From Nostoc sp. RI_552 (lineage in GTDB: Bacteria; Cyanobacteriota; Cyanobacteriia; Cyanobacteriales; Nostocaceae), in NCBI GenBank assembly GCA_016124525.1, contig WGNO01000007.1, forward strand, positions 1-64,000: 64,000 bases of DNA, in the 5' to 3' direction. The translations under genes and the position numbers were made by a program. Of the stretch, positions 57,130 through 64,000 are shown piece after piece; positions within the stretch are counted from its first letter, which is position 1; each line of letters begins with the position of its first letter. A model generated the notes under the pieces. The model did no database searches and was not told the origin of the DNA. It saw only the letters and a list, made by a program, of their open reading frames with translations.

Positions 57130-57133
57130 GCAA

Positions 57134-59434
57134 TTAATTTCCCCTGTTTAATAATTCAATCCAAGTGGCTATGGCGCGAAAATAAGGCCCATTGTACGGA
57201 TTTTTGAGAGAAGTCCGAAAATCGTTATCTTTCAATATATTGTTGGGTAATCTTGCTAGGGTGTAAGCTATTTTTGGTAAGTGTAAATAATAGCGAGTTC
57301 CTAAAGCCTCCTGTGATTTTTTTTCTTGTTTAAACTTTTTTAATGCCTGTTCTTGGATTTGTGCGGCGATGAGGAGGTTACGTACAAAATTCCGGGAATA
57401 ATTCACCCCTATATGTTGCTGTTCTAATCTGTCAACAAAGGGGTAAACACCGAATAAGTTTGGTGTTTTCTCGGAATGGAGATATTTTTTGACATCACTA
57501 TCAAGTGTAGTAGAATTTTGTTTTCCTAGCCATTCATCCCATTTGAAAACTTGACCAAATAAGCCTAGGCTGTCTCTACCGTTGGCTTTGGCTGCATCTT
57601 CGGCTTCTCCTGAAGATTTTGCAGCTTGATATAAGGGAAATTTAGTATTATCAATGCTGATACCTCCAGAAAGGGTTATATGTTCATTATTACCTGTATA
57701 GGTACGAAATGATTGATAAATATCAAAGGCAAATTCTACAATTTCATTCCATGCACCACTAATAAATAAATCATCACCACCTGCATAAATAAATAGTAAA
57801 TTTAATCGCTGATGGTTTGGTGTTAGTTGTTTAATTTCCTCAGGGATGTTGGTTTTTCTATCTGCTGCCAAACTATTGAGGTAGACTTTAAAGAAATAAC
57901 TCATTTGCCGAGATAAACCAGCCAGTCTGGTTAGGGTTTGTTTTTCACATAAACCTTTGGCAAATATTTGTCCTAATCGGTCTACATCCATGCGTAGATA
58001 ACCAACTCTGTCTGCTCCTTTGGCTTCTACAGCCATTTCTTCAGCACGGATAAAACCTATAGGTTCTTTTGAATTTTCAGGGTTTGGGTTACCTTCCTTA
58101 CCATAGTTCCCTAGTAAGAGGGGAGCAGCATTTTTAAAAGATTTGAATCGATAATGTTCTAAATGCCAATCATTGACTAACAAAACCATGTCAGAATTAG
58201 TATCTATTTGTTTCCATTTTTTGAACAAATGATAATGGATATCTCCAGAGGGAAGTTTAAAGGAGATTGTATGTAAGGCGTTGTTAATTTCTTTATTGGT
58301 TGAGCGGACAATTGCTTTTACCCCAAACAGTTGACTTCCTAAATCAAACATACTCCGACAAGTTTCACAAGCTGAAACTGAATCTGGTTCTTGGGAATTG
58401 AGGGGTTTTAGGGTTTCTACGTCGTCACGATGACAGACGCGACAAGGTTCATGACTATGACTAGGAGTGATAAATTCACTAAATTTATTTTCAGCAAATT
58501 TACGAGATTTATATACAGCTAGGTTTTTGGTGGCTTTTGACCAATTTTCAGCAAATTTATCTTTAAGTTCTTTAATGGAAAAGTTTAAACAATCTAAAGC
58601 CAGAAAGACTTTACCTTGGAATTCTTTTAAAAGCCATTCGTTAAACTGCTTACGGATTTGGTTGACAATATTTTGATTTTCTGGGGTTGCAGAGGCCAAA
58701 ATATATAAGTTACCACCACCTGCATAAATTATATTTGTTCTTGGTAACTGGAGTTGATATAATAATTGTTGTACAACTTCTTCTGTAACTAATTCTAGAT
58801 AAAAACTTCTAGCTCTTAATGACTTAAGTGCTCCTTCAGAAGAAATACTATATATGAATTTTTGAATACCTGATAAGTCACCAGCAATTAAACTAATTTC
58901 TTGAGTAGGATTATTTAATAAAGCTACTGCAAGGGCTGCTGTAGTTCTGGCTATGTCTACTAAAGCTACATCAGATTCCCCAAAGCTAAGACATGAGGCA
59001 AATTTTTCTAAGATTAGCATCAGTAAAGAGAGGTTTTGCCAGTTATCTTTGATGGAGTTAGCAAGTGCCTCATTAATCTCTACTTTAAAAGCTGTTTGTG
59101 CTTCTTCGTCTGGTGCGGAATTTAAGGGATAGGGAATATCAGGATATTCTTTATGGTCATTGTCAATTGCTTTGAGTGGATGGTAATGGGGTTTTGTTGT
59201 GTCGTTTCTAGTTTCATCAGATAAGTTTACGCTGTCAAACAGTAAGCTTAATATTCCAACTTGTTGATTTTCTTCCCAACCTACAAGCTTCTGGGCATTT
59301 TTGACTGCTGTTTTTTCTGAGTCGTTAAGAGATTCAGGCTCAAAAGGTAGCTGAATATTATGGTGTGCCCATTTAGCTAAGGTTGCGATGGCCTGTTGAA
59401 GTACGTGTAATGCAACTTTTTGAGAATTTGTCAT
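57134..59434 (-). CDS. csm1: Cas10/Csm1 (type III-A) with decayed HD site
   Basis: 766 residues from ATG 59434; starts at 59437 and 59461 are also possible. Layout (numbering from 59461): an HD-like region (1-185) in which no HDIGK-type motif is found and the later DH position reads VDIARTTAA, so the DNase site seems lost; palm 1 with GDLSGIQKFIYSI (194-206) and YAGGGNLYILA; a zinc ribbon (Cys340, 343, 365, 368); palm 2 with GYLRMDVDRLG and the synthase motif GGDD (561-564). It should make cyclic oligoadenylate when target RNA is bound. It is the first gene of the csm operon. Confidence 0.94.
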   Translation of the reverse strand: MTNSQKVALHVLQQAIATLAKWAHHNIQLPFEPESLNDSEKTAVKNAQKLVGWEENQQVGILSLLFDSVNLSDETRNDTTKPHYHPLKAIDNDHKEYPDIPYPLNSAPDEEAQTAFKVEINEALANSIKDNWQNLSLLMLILEKFASCLSFGESDVALVDIARTTAALAVALLNNPTQEISLIAGDLSGIQKFIYSISSEGALKSLRARSFYLELVTEEVVQQLLYQLQLPRTNIIYAGGGNLYILASATPENQNIVNQIRKQFNEWLLKEFQGKVFLALDCLNFSIKELKDKFAENWSKATKNLAVYKSRKFAENKFSEFITPSHSHEPCRVCHRDDVETLKPLNSQEPDSVSACETCRSMFDLGSQLFGVKAIVRSTNKEINNALHTISFKLPSGDIHYHLFKKWKQIDTNSDMVLLVNDWHLEHYRFKSFKNAAPLLLGNYGKEGNPNPENSKEPIGFIRAEEMAVEAKGADRVGYLRMDVDRLGQIFAKGLCEKQTLTRLAGLSRQMSYFFKVYLNSLAADRKTNIPEEIKQLTPNHQRLNLLFIYAGGDDLFISGAWNEIVEFAFDIYQSFRTYTGNNEHITLSGGISIDNTKFPLYQAAKSSGEAEDAAKANGRDSLGLFGQVFKWDEWLGKQNSTTLDSDVKKYLHSEKTPNLFGVYPFVDRLEQQHIGVNYSRNFVRNLLIAAQIQEQALKKFKQEKKSQEALGTRYYLHLPKIAYTLARLPNNILKDNDFRTSLKNPYNGPYFRAIATWIELLNRGN

Positions 59435-59461
59435 CATAAAAACTTTCCATTTAAACTGCAA

Positions 59462-60033
59462 TGGTAGGCGCTTCTTCTGTTAATTCTTTCTAGAGAACCC
59501 CACCAACAACTGCGCGAAGGTCTAAACTATTGGAGGACTGTAAATATCCTCTCCTGGTGCAAGGTAATGGATACTGCTGGTTAATACTGAAAAGATAGTA
59601 TCAATTGTATTTTATTGACCTTGAATGTCACTGTTCAGATTTGCAAGAATATCCGTTCTTTTAGTTTAGCTGTTAATATTTGTACAAAAGATTGAGTTGT
59701 TTTACTTAATTGAGTCTCTTGTTTTTGTCCAAAGCACGCAGCCATGTTGCCTCTTTTCAAGGGCTTTCACGCTTCTGGTTGATTTCTTGTAAGGAAGTTT
59801 GCCAAAACTCACTTGTAATATTCTGTCTTTTAATTCCATGTTGTAGGTAGTCATGATTTTAAGTGTTGTTATCAATGGTTATATTATACATGGCATTAGA
59901 AGAGGCTCCTTCCAAAGAAGCTTGTCTTTGATATGGTGGCGTGATAAGGCTGTGTGTTGTCCGGTTTAGCAATTGACTACAAGGGGACTGAAATTAACTA
60001 AAATATTTAACAATATTTGCATAGTAATCGGTA
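59462..60033. other. Divergent region between csm operon and cas6-HTH
   Basis: 572 bases holding the promoters of the csm operon (-) and the HTH-bearing cas6 (+). No direct repeats of CRISPR size are present. A 50-codon minus-strand frame (59702-59854) has no family character. Confidence 0.55.
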
Positions 60034-61179
60034 ATGCCAAGAGCAGCTAAAGTTACTACTCGTAAAGTCAGGACTAAATCAGAAGTTACTTCTAGCTTTC
60101 CCACGTGGGGAAATGATACGGAATTGTTGGGATTGGAGTTTGACCTAGAAGCACTGAACACCAGCTCTGTCTATTCTCAATACACCATAGCTCTCCATGC
60201 TTGGTTTCTTGACCAAGTGCGACAATTTGACCCAGACCTTTCTGCTTATCTCCATGATGGTAAGTCAGAAAAGCCTTTCAATATATCAGGTTTAGAAGGT
60301 CAACTACTTCCGGCTGGTAAAAAATTACAATTGGAGATAAACCAAACTTTACGGTGGCAAGTTAATGTTTTATCTGCAAGGGTGGTGCAGTTTCTTAAAC
60401 AGTGGTTAACTGAATTGCCGGAAACTCTAAAATTAAGAGATGCTTCTCTACGGATTAAACAAGTGAGAATTTGTCATCCACCAACAACTTATGCCCAATT
60501 GTTGCAACTACCAGCAAAATGCTCTAAAGTTAACCTCAGTTTTATTTCACCAACCAGCTTTCGCCGCAAAAGTCATCATTTCCCCCTTCCTGTACCTGTG
60601 AATCTGTTTCATAGCTACCTGCGTCGCTGGAATGATTTTTCGGACTTACCAGTGTTACAAGAGTCTTTTCTGAATTGGATAGACGAAAATGTGATTATTC
60701 ATGGACACCGTTTGCAATCGGTTAAGGTAGCAGCTGGTAAACAAGGTTCAGTTACGGGTTTTACTGGGGCGATTTGCTGCGGGTTAAGTAAGGCTGGTTT
60801 GGCTAATACTGAATTTACTCGGTTGTTTTATGCTTTGGTGAAACTTGCTCCTTACTGTGGAACAGGACATAAAACTACCTTTGGACTGGGACAAACTTGT
60901 TTAGATTGGGTGGAACCAGAACCTAGGACACCGACGCAGTTACTAACAAATATTCTGGGAGAACGCATTGAGGAGTTAACTGCAATTTTCACAGCACAAC
61001 GCAAACGCACAGGGGGCGATCGCACTGATAAAGTAGCGGCTACCTGGGCTACGATTTTAGCACGACGAGAAGCCGGGGAATCTTTGAAGGTGATAGCAGA
61101 AGATTTAGAAATGCCTGTTTCTACTGTTAAAACTTACACTAAGTTGGCTAGGCGAGCACTTAAACCAGGAAATTTTTAG
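60034..61179 (+). CDS. cas6: Cas6-family protein with C-terminal helix-turn-helix
   Basis: 381 residues. A basic N-terminal tail precedes a Cas6 fold: INLSFISPTSF-like strand (NLSFISPTSFRRKSHHFPLP), VTGFTGAICCGL, and the Gly-rich YCGTGHKTTFGLGQ. After about residue 300 a linker leads to a sigma-like HTH (TWATILARREAGESLKVIAEDLEMPVSTVKTYTKLARRAL). So it may process pre-crRNA and bind DNA. It stands alone, divergent from the csm operon. Confidence 0.82.
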   Translation: MPRAAKVTTRKVRTKSEVTSSFPTWGNDTELLGLEFDLEALNTSSVYSQYTIALHAWFLDQVRQFDPDLSAYLHDGKSEKPFNISGLEGQLLPAGKKLQLEINQTLRWQVNVLSARVVQFLKQWLTELPETLKLRDASLRIKQVRICHPPTTYAQLLQLPAKCSKVNLSFISPTSFRRKSHHFPLPVPVNLFHSYLRRWNDFSDLPVLQESFLNWIDENVIIHGHRLQSVKVAAGKQGSVTGFTGAICCGLSKAGLANTEFTRLFYALVKLAPYCGTGHKTTFGLGQTCLDWVEPEPRTPTQLLTNILGERIEELTAIFTAQRKRTGGDRTDKVAATWATILARREAGESLKVIAEDLEMPVSTVKTYTKLARRALKPGNF

Positions 61180-61234
61180 TATCGTTCCCCAATATCCAAA
61201 TCTTTTCTTGCAGAGGATTCTTTTTGCGCTAATA

Positions 61235-61249
61235 TGATAATGATTATCA
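61235..61249. promoter_or_regulatory. Zur box (TGATAATGATTATCA)
   Basis: A perfect 7-1-7 palindrome matching the cyanobacterial Zur operator, 110 bases before the CobW-type gene. It implies repression by zinc-loaded Zur and expression under zinc starvation. Confidence 0.85.
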
Positions 61250-61359
61250 TTAATTTTAGCCATGGTTAGTTTTGGTATGCATTCACAGATTCGCCACGTC
61301 TGCGCTGACATCTTAGCCCTGGCTTTGAGCAACGATAAAATTTCACCATTAGACTTAAT

Positions 61360-62379
61360 ATGAGCACCTTCACACCATCAGCAGCTGGAGTTTTATCAGA
61401 AATTCCCAAGCAAGGAATGCCAGTAAGTATAATTACTGGATTTTTAGGTAGTGGTAAAACCACACTCCTCAATGAGATACTGAAAAACAAACAAGACTTA
61501 AAAATTGCCGTCTTAGTCAATGAATTTGGGGATATTGATATTGATAGCCAATTGCTAGTTTCCATAGACGAAGATATGATGGAACTGAGCAATGGTTGTA
61601 TTTGCTGTACCATCAATGATGGATTAGTGGATGCTGTTTATCGAGTATTAGAAAGAGAAGAAGGTATTGACTATTTGGTAATTGAAACCACTGGTGTGGC
61701 TGACCCGTTACCAATTGTTTTAACGTTTTTAGGCACAGAACTCAAAGATTTAACCAACCTCGATGCTATTCTCACTTTGGTAGATGCAGAGGCTTTTGAC
61801 GCGGAACATTTTCAAAGTGAATCAGCTTTGAAACAGATAACCTATGGTGATATTATTCTCCTGAATAAAGTTGACCTCGTTAATCCAGAAAAACTACAAG
61901 CAGTTGAAAGCTACATCTATAAAGTCAAGGCTGGGGCGAAGATTCTACATACCCAATATGCACAAGTGCCATTACCATTGATTTTGGGTACAGCGTTAAC
62001 ACCGAAACAACAGTATGTGTCTATTGTGGAACAAGATGCCCACAAAAAACATCATCATGAACATGAACATCATCACCATCACTCAGACCACTTAGATAAT
62101 GATGGCTTTGTTTCGATTTCCTTCCAAAGCGATCGCCCGTTTGATGTCCGTAAGTTTGAAACGTTCCTTACTGAAGAAATGCCAGCGGGTGTATTTCGCG
62201 CTAAAGGCATACTTTGGTTCAATGATAGTGAATTGCGCCATATTTTCCAACTGAGCGGACCGCGTTATAATTTATACGCTGATGAATGGTATTGTCAACC
62301 AAAAAATCAGCTAGTTTTTATCGGCAGAAATTTGGACAGCAATGAAATCAAATGGCAGTTAAAGAAATGTTTGGTATGA
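61360..62379 (+). CDS. CobW/COG0523-family zinc metallochaperone GTPase
   Basis: 339 residues. G motifs: GFLGSGKTTLLNEIL (about 24-38), ETTGVADP (G3 region) and NKVDLV (G4); the metal-binding GCICCTI motif near residue 78; and a His-rich stretch (KKHHHEHEHHHHHSDH, about 228-243) that would bind Zn. A CobW C-terminal domain follows. With the Zur box upstream and folE downstream, a role in delivering Zn under starvation is likely; the client is unknown. Confidence 0.92.
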   Translation: MSTFTPSAAGVLSEIPKQGMPVSIITGFLGSGKTTLLNEILKNKQDLKIAVLVNEFGDIDIDSQLLVSIDEDMMELSNGCICCTINDGLVDAVYRVLEREEGIDYLVIETTGVADPLPIVLTFLGTELKDLTNLDAILTLVDAEAFDAEHFQSESALKQITYGDIILLNKVDLVNPEKLQAVESYIYKVKAGAKILHTQYAQVPLPLILGTALTPKQQYVSIVEQDAHKKHHHEHEHHHHHSDHLDNDGFVSISFQSDRPFDVRKFETFLTEEMPAGVFRAKGILWFNDSELRHIFQLSGPRYNLYADEWYCQPKNQLVFIGRNLDSNEIKWQLKKCLV

Positions 62380-62386
62380 TGAGAAC

Positions 62387-62411
62387 GTGTAAAGTTATGT
62401 TACACTTTTTT
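62387..62411 (+). terminator. Terminator after the CobW-type gene
   Basis: GTGTAA and TTACAC pair across a 7-base loop and are followed by six T. It lies eight bases after the stop, so folE probably has its own promoter or is reached by read-through. Confidence 0.7.
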
Positions 62412-62493
62412 AGTCAGAGGTAGTCAAAGCTTAATCATGACGCAAATCTGACAATCGACTAATTCATCAAAACATTCATACAAAACTCAAAAA

Positions 62494-63144
62494 ATGACTC
62501 TATCGATTCGTCCCGATCTAACTTCTGCCGATCAGGTACTATCGTCTTTCGTTGCTCAAAAGCGGCCAAAAGTAACAGAAGCAGAAATGATGCAGGCTGT
62601 GCGGACTTTATTGATTGGACTAGGTGAAGATCCAGACCGCGAAGGACTAAAAGATACTCCTAAAAGGGTAATGAAAGCCTTGCAGTTTCTCACAAAGGGA
62701 TACACTGAATCCTTGGACGAACTGCTGAATGGAGCAGTCTTTACAGAAAATGCCAATGAAATGGTGTTAGTTCGGGACATCGATATTTTCAGTTCTTGTG
62801 AGCATCATATCCTGCCAATAATTGGCCGCGCTCATGTTGCCTATATACCTAACGGTAAAGTAATCGGTTTATCTAAAATTGCCCGTATTTGTGAAATGTA
62901 CGCCCGACGTTTACAAGTACAAGAACGTCTCACCACCCAAATTGCTGATGCATTGCAAGGATTGCTCAAACCCCAAGGTGTTGCAGTAGTGGTGGAAGCT
63001 ACCCACATGTGTATGGTAATGCGCGGTGTGCAAAAACCCGGTTCTTGGACTGTTAGTAGCGCTATGCGCGGAGTTTTTGCAGAAGATTATCGAACTCGTG
63101 AAGAATTTATGAATTTAATTCGGCATAATGCTAACTTTCATTAA
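62494..63144 (+). CDS. folE: GTP cyclohydrolase I, FolE type
   Basis: 216 residues. The Zn ligands and active site are seen as SSCEHHILP and THMCMVMRG (second Cys), with [34 protein letters not shown] the substrate-binding core. It makes dihydroneopterin triphosphate from GTP for folate and pterin synthesis. FolE is a Zn enzyme, which fits its place beside a Zn chaperone. Confidence 0.96.
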   Translation: MTLSIRPDLTSADQVLSSFVAQKRPKVTEAEMMQAVRTLLIGLGEDPDREGLKDTPKRVMKALQFLTKGYTESLDELLNGAVFTENANEMVLVRDIDIFSSCEHHILPIIGRAHVAYIPNGKVIGLSKIARICEMYARRLQVQERLTTQIADALQGLLKPQGVAVVVEATHMCMVMRGVQKPGSWTVSSAMRGVFAEDYRTREEFMNLIRHNANFH

Positions 63145-63185
63145 ATCATTATCATAGAGCTAAATCTATTAGCTTGTGCTGTGAC

Positions 63186-63224
63186 TGAACTACCCTCCCC
63201 GGGATTCATCCCTGGGGTAGTTCA
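63186..63224. terminator. Long hairpin downstream of folE
   Basis: TGAACTACCC pairs with GGGTAGTTCA, with a second inner stem GGGAT/ATCCC. It lies about 40 bases after the folE stop and probably ends that transcript. There is no clear T tract. Confidence 0.65.
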
Positions 63225-63473
63225 GCCCACAACGGCCACTAGCAAGTTAATTGATGAGGAAATTTGAACTTGAATGCAGCAAGGACAAATAGCTCTTAAA
63301 GGCCAGAATTTCGCTGCAAACGATGGTATTTATGATTAATTACGGTAAATCGGCATTTTTGAATTGACGAATCCGATGATTAAACTGATTTAAATTCCTG
63401 ATGGACATTTACTTGAATCGTAAGTTTTAATCGGATAATCTGGGCAATCAGGATTGTTTTGAAAGGTAACCTA
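63225..63473. other. Intergenic region before the small secreted protein
   Basis: AT-rich, without a credible ORF. It should contain the promoter of the next gene. No operator recognised. Confidence 0.4.
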
Positions 63474-63836
63474 ATGAATAAAAAAACTATACTTAGTTTG
63501 CTTTCCACTCCCATGCTAGTTAGTTCAATACTGGCTATGGGAACAATGGTAAATCAAGCACAGGCGGCTGAACTAGAAAAAGAAAACACAAACAATAAGT
63601 TCACCTGTATCCGCAATGAACACATAAGGCGTCCGGTGTGCGCTAGAGCTTCTGCATTAGCTCAAATCCCTGAATACCAACCTGGTATCGAGTTTTCTGC
63701 TACTGAAAATGAAGTTCCTTTACTAGCCTTTAATATTGAAGAAAGTGATATGGCAGTCAAGTTATTTAACTGTGATTGTCCAGCTTGTATAAATACTTTA
63801 CGCCAGATGCGTGGCATAACTCCCTTAGTTTATTAG
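63474..63836 (+). CDS. Small secreted protein with CxCxxC motif, unknown function
   Basis: 120 residues from ATG 63474 (MNKKTILSLL). A clear signal peptide ends with AQA (cleavage after about residue 31). The mature part is about 90 residues with Cys45, Cys56 and a C-terminal cluster Cys100, Cys102, Cys105 (CDCPAC), which could bind metal or form disulphides in the periplasm or lumen. No family recognised. A TTG at 63459 is a less likely start. Confidence 0.75.
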   Translation: MNKKTILSLLSTPMLVSSILAMGTMVNQAQAAELEKENTNNKFTCIRNEHIRRPVCARASALAQIPEYQPGIEFSATENEVPLLAFNIEESDMAVKLFNCDCPACINTLRQMRGITPLVY

Positions 63837-63894
63837 GATATGTAAATAGGGATACCACAAAGTTTGTTTCCCTGGTGGGTTTTCTGGTTCTGAG

Positions 63895-63925
63895 AATCCC
63901 GGTATGTTTAGCCTACCGGGATTTT
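63895..63925 (+). terminator. Terminator of the small secreted protein
   Basis: AATCCCGGTA pairs perfectly with TACCGGGATT over a 9-base loop and is followed by further T residues. It lies about 60 bases after the stop. Confidence 0.8.
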
Positions 63926-64000
63926 ACTTTGGACTCAGGAAATAAGCACTTGAGTATAAATACTAGCCCAAGTTACCCATTTATGAGATAGTCCCATATG

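Noticed and set aside
59702-59854. 50-residue minus-strand ORF between csm1 and the cas6-HTH gene
   Set aside because: It has a start and stop, but no recognised similarity or clear ribosome-binding site; it may be random or a remnant.

Overview
The window is chromosomal DNA from a filamentous, probably Nostocales-type, cyanobacterium. The evidence is the gene content (pipX-pipY, sepF/cdv2, photosynthetic-type gap2, a thylakoid-lumen-type cyclophilin), frequent GCGATCGC (HIP1) octamers, low GC, and 7-bp tandem repeats (STRR-like) next to genes. No rRNA or tRNA gene is recognised.

From 1 to 32 kb the window is mostly housekeeping. On the minus strand are murC, murB, ybaB and a low-molecular-weight phosphatase whose 3' part is replaced at the left edge by what looks like the 5' end of a group II intron. 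Then come nadD and gap2 (+), thiL and a lumenal/periplasmic cyclophilin (-), efp and accB (+), a decayed ArsR regulator, a GerMN-domain protein, proS, an acyltransferase-like gene and a Ski2-like RNA helicase. A minus-strand run der / EcfT-like / pipX-pipY / sepF / proC follows, with a TnpB fossil between der and the EcfT-like gene. Next are a metallophosphoesterase broken by one TAG codon, a b561-like membrane protein and a possible structured RNA. From 25 to 32.4 kb lies a three-gene cassette: a dynamin-like GTPase, a large Hsp70/actin-fold ATPase and a 369-residue partner. It resembles SrfABC. A gene-free, AT-rich 1.2 kb and an overlapping DUF2254/MscS pair separate it from the CRISPR island.

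From 36 to 61 kb lies a dense type III CRISPR-Cas island with two effector complexes. A TIGR03985/WYL-like gene (-) diverges from a plus-strand unit: a small two-helix membrane protein, Csx3 fused to a P-loop ATPase, then a III-D-like operon (HD-less cas10, csx10, a small subunit, four further Cas7-like RAMPs, a CARF protein with a RelE-like tail, a possible Csx19, and a novel helical plus OB-like protein). A VapBC-type module flanked by two copies of a decayed toxin-antitoxin locus separates it from a minus-strand III-A operon (cas10/csm1, csm2-5, cas6, csx2-like CARF-HEPN RNase). A second Cas6 with a C-terminal HTH domain (+) closes the island. No cas1, cas2 or repeat-spacer array is visible, so both complexes must use crRNAs made elsewhere. 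Both Cas10 proteins keep GGDD but seem to lack HD nuclease residues, which points to defence by cyclic-oligoadenylate signalling: two CARF effectors and a Csx3-type ring nuclease to switch them off.

The right end carries a Zur-box-preceded CobW-type zinc chaperone, folE, and a small secreted protein with a CxCxxC motif.
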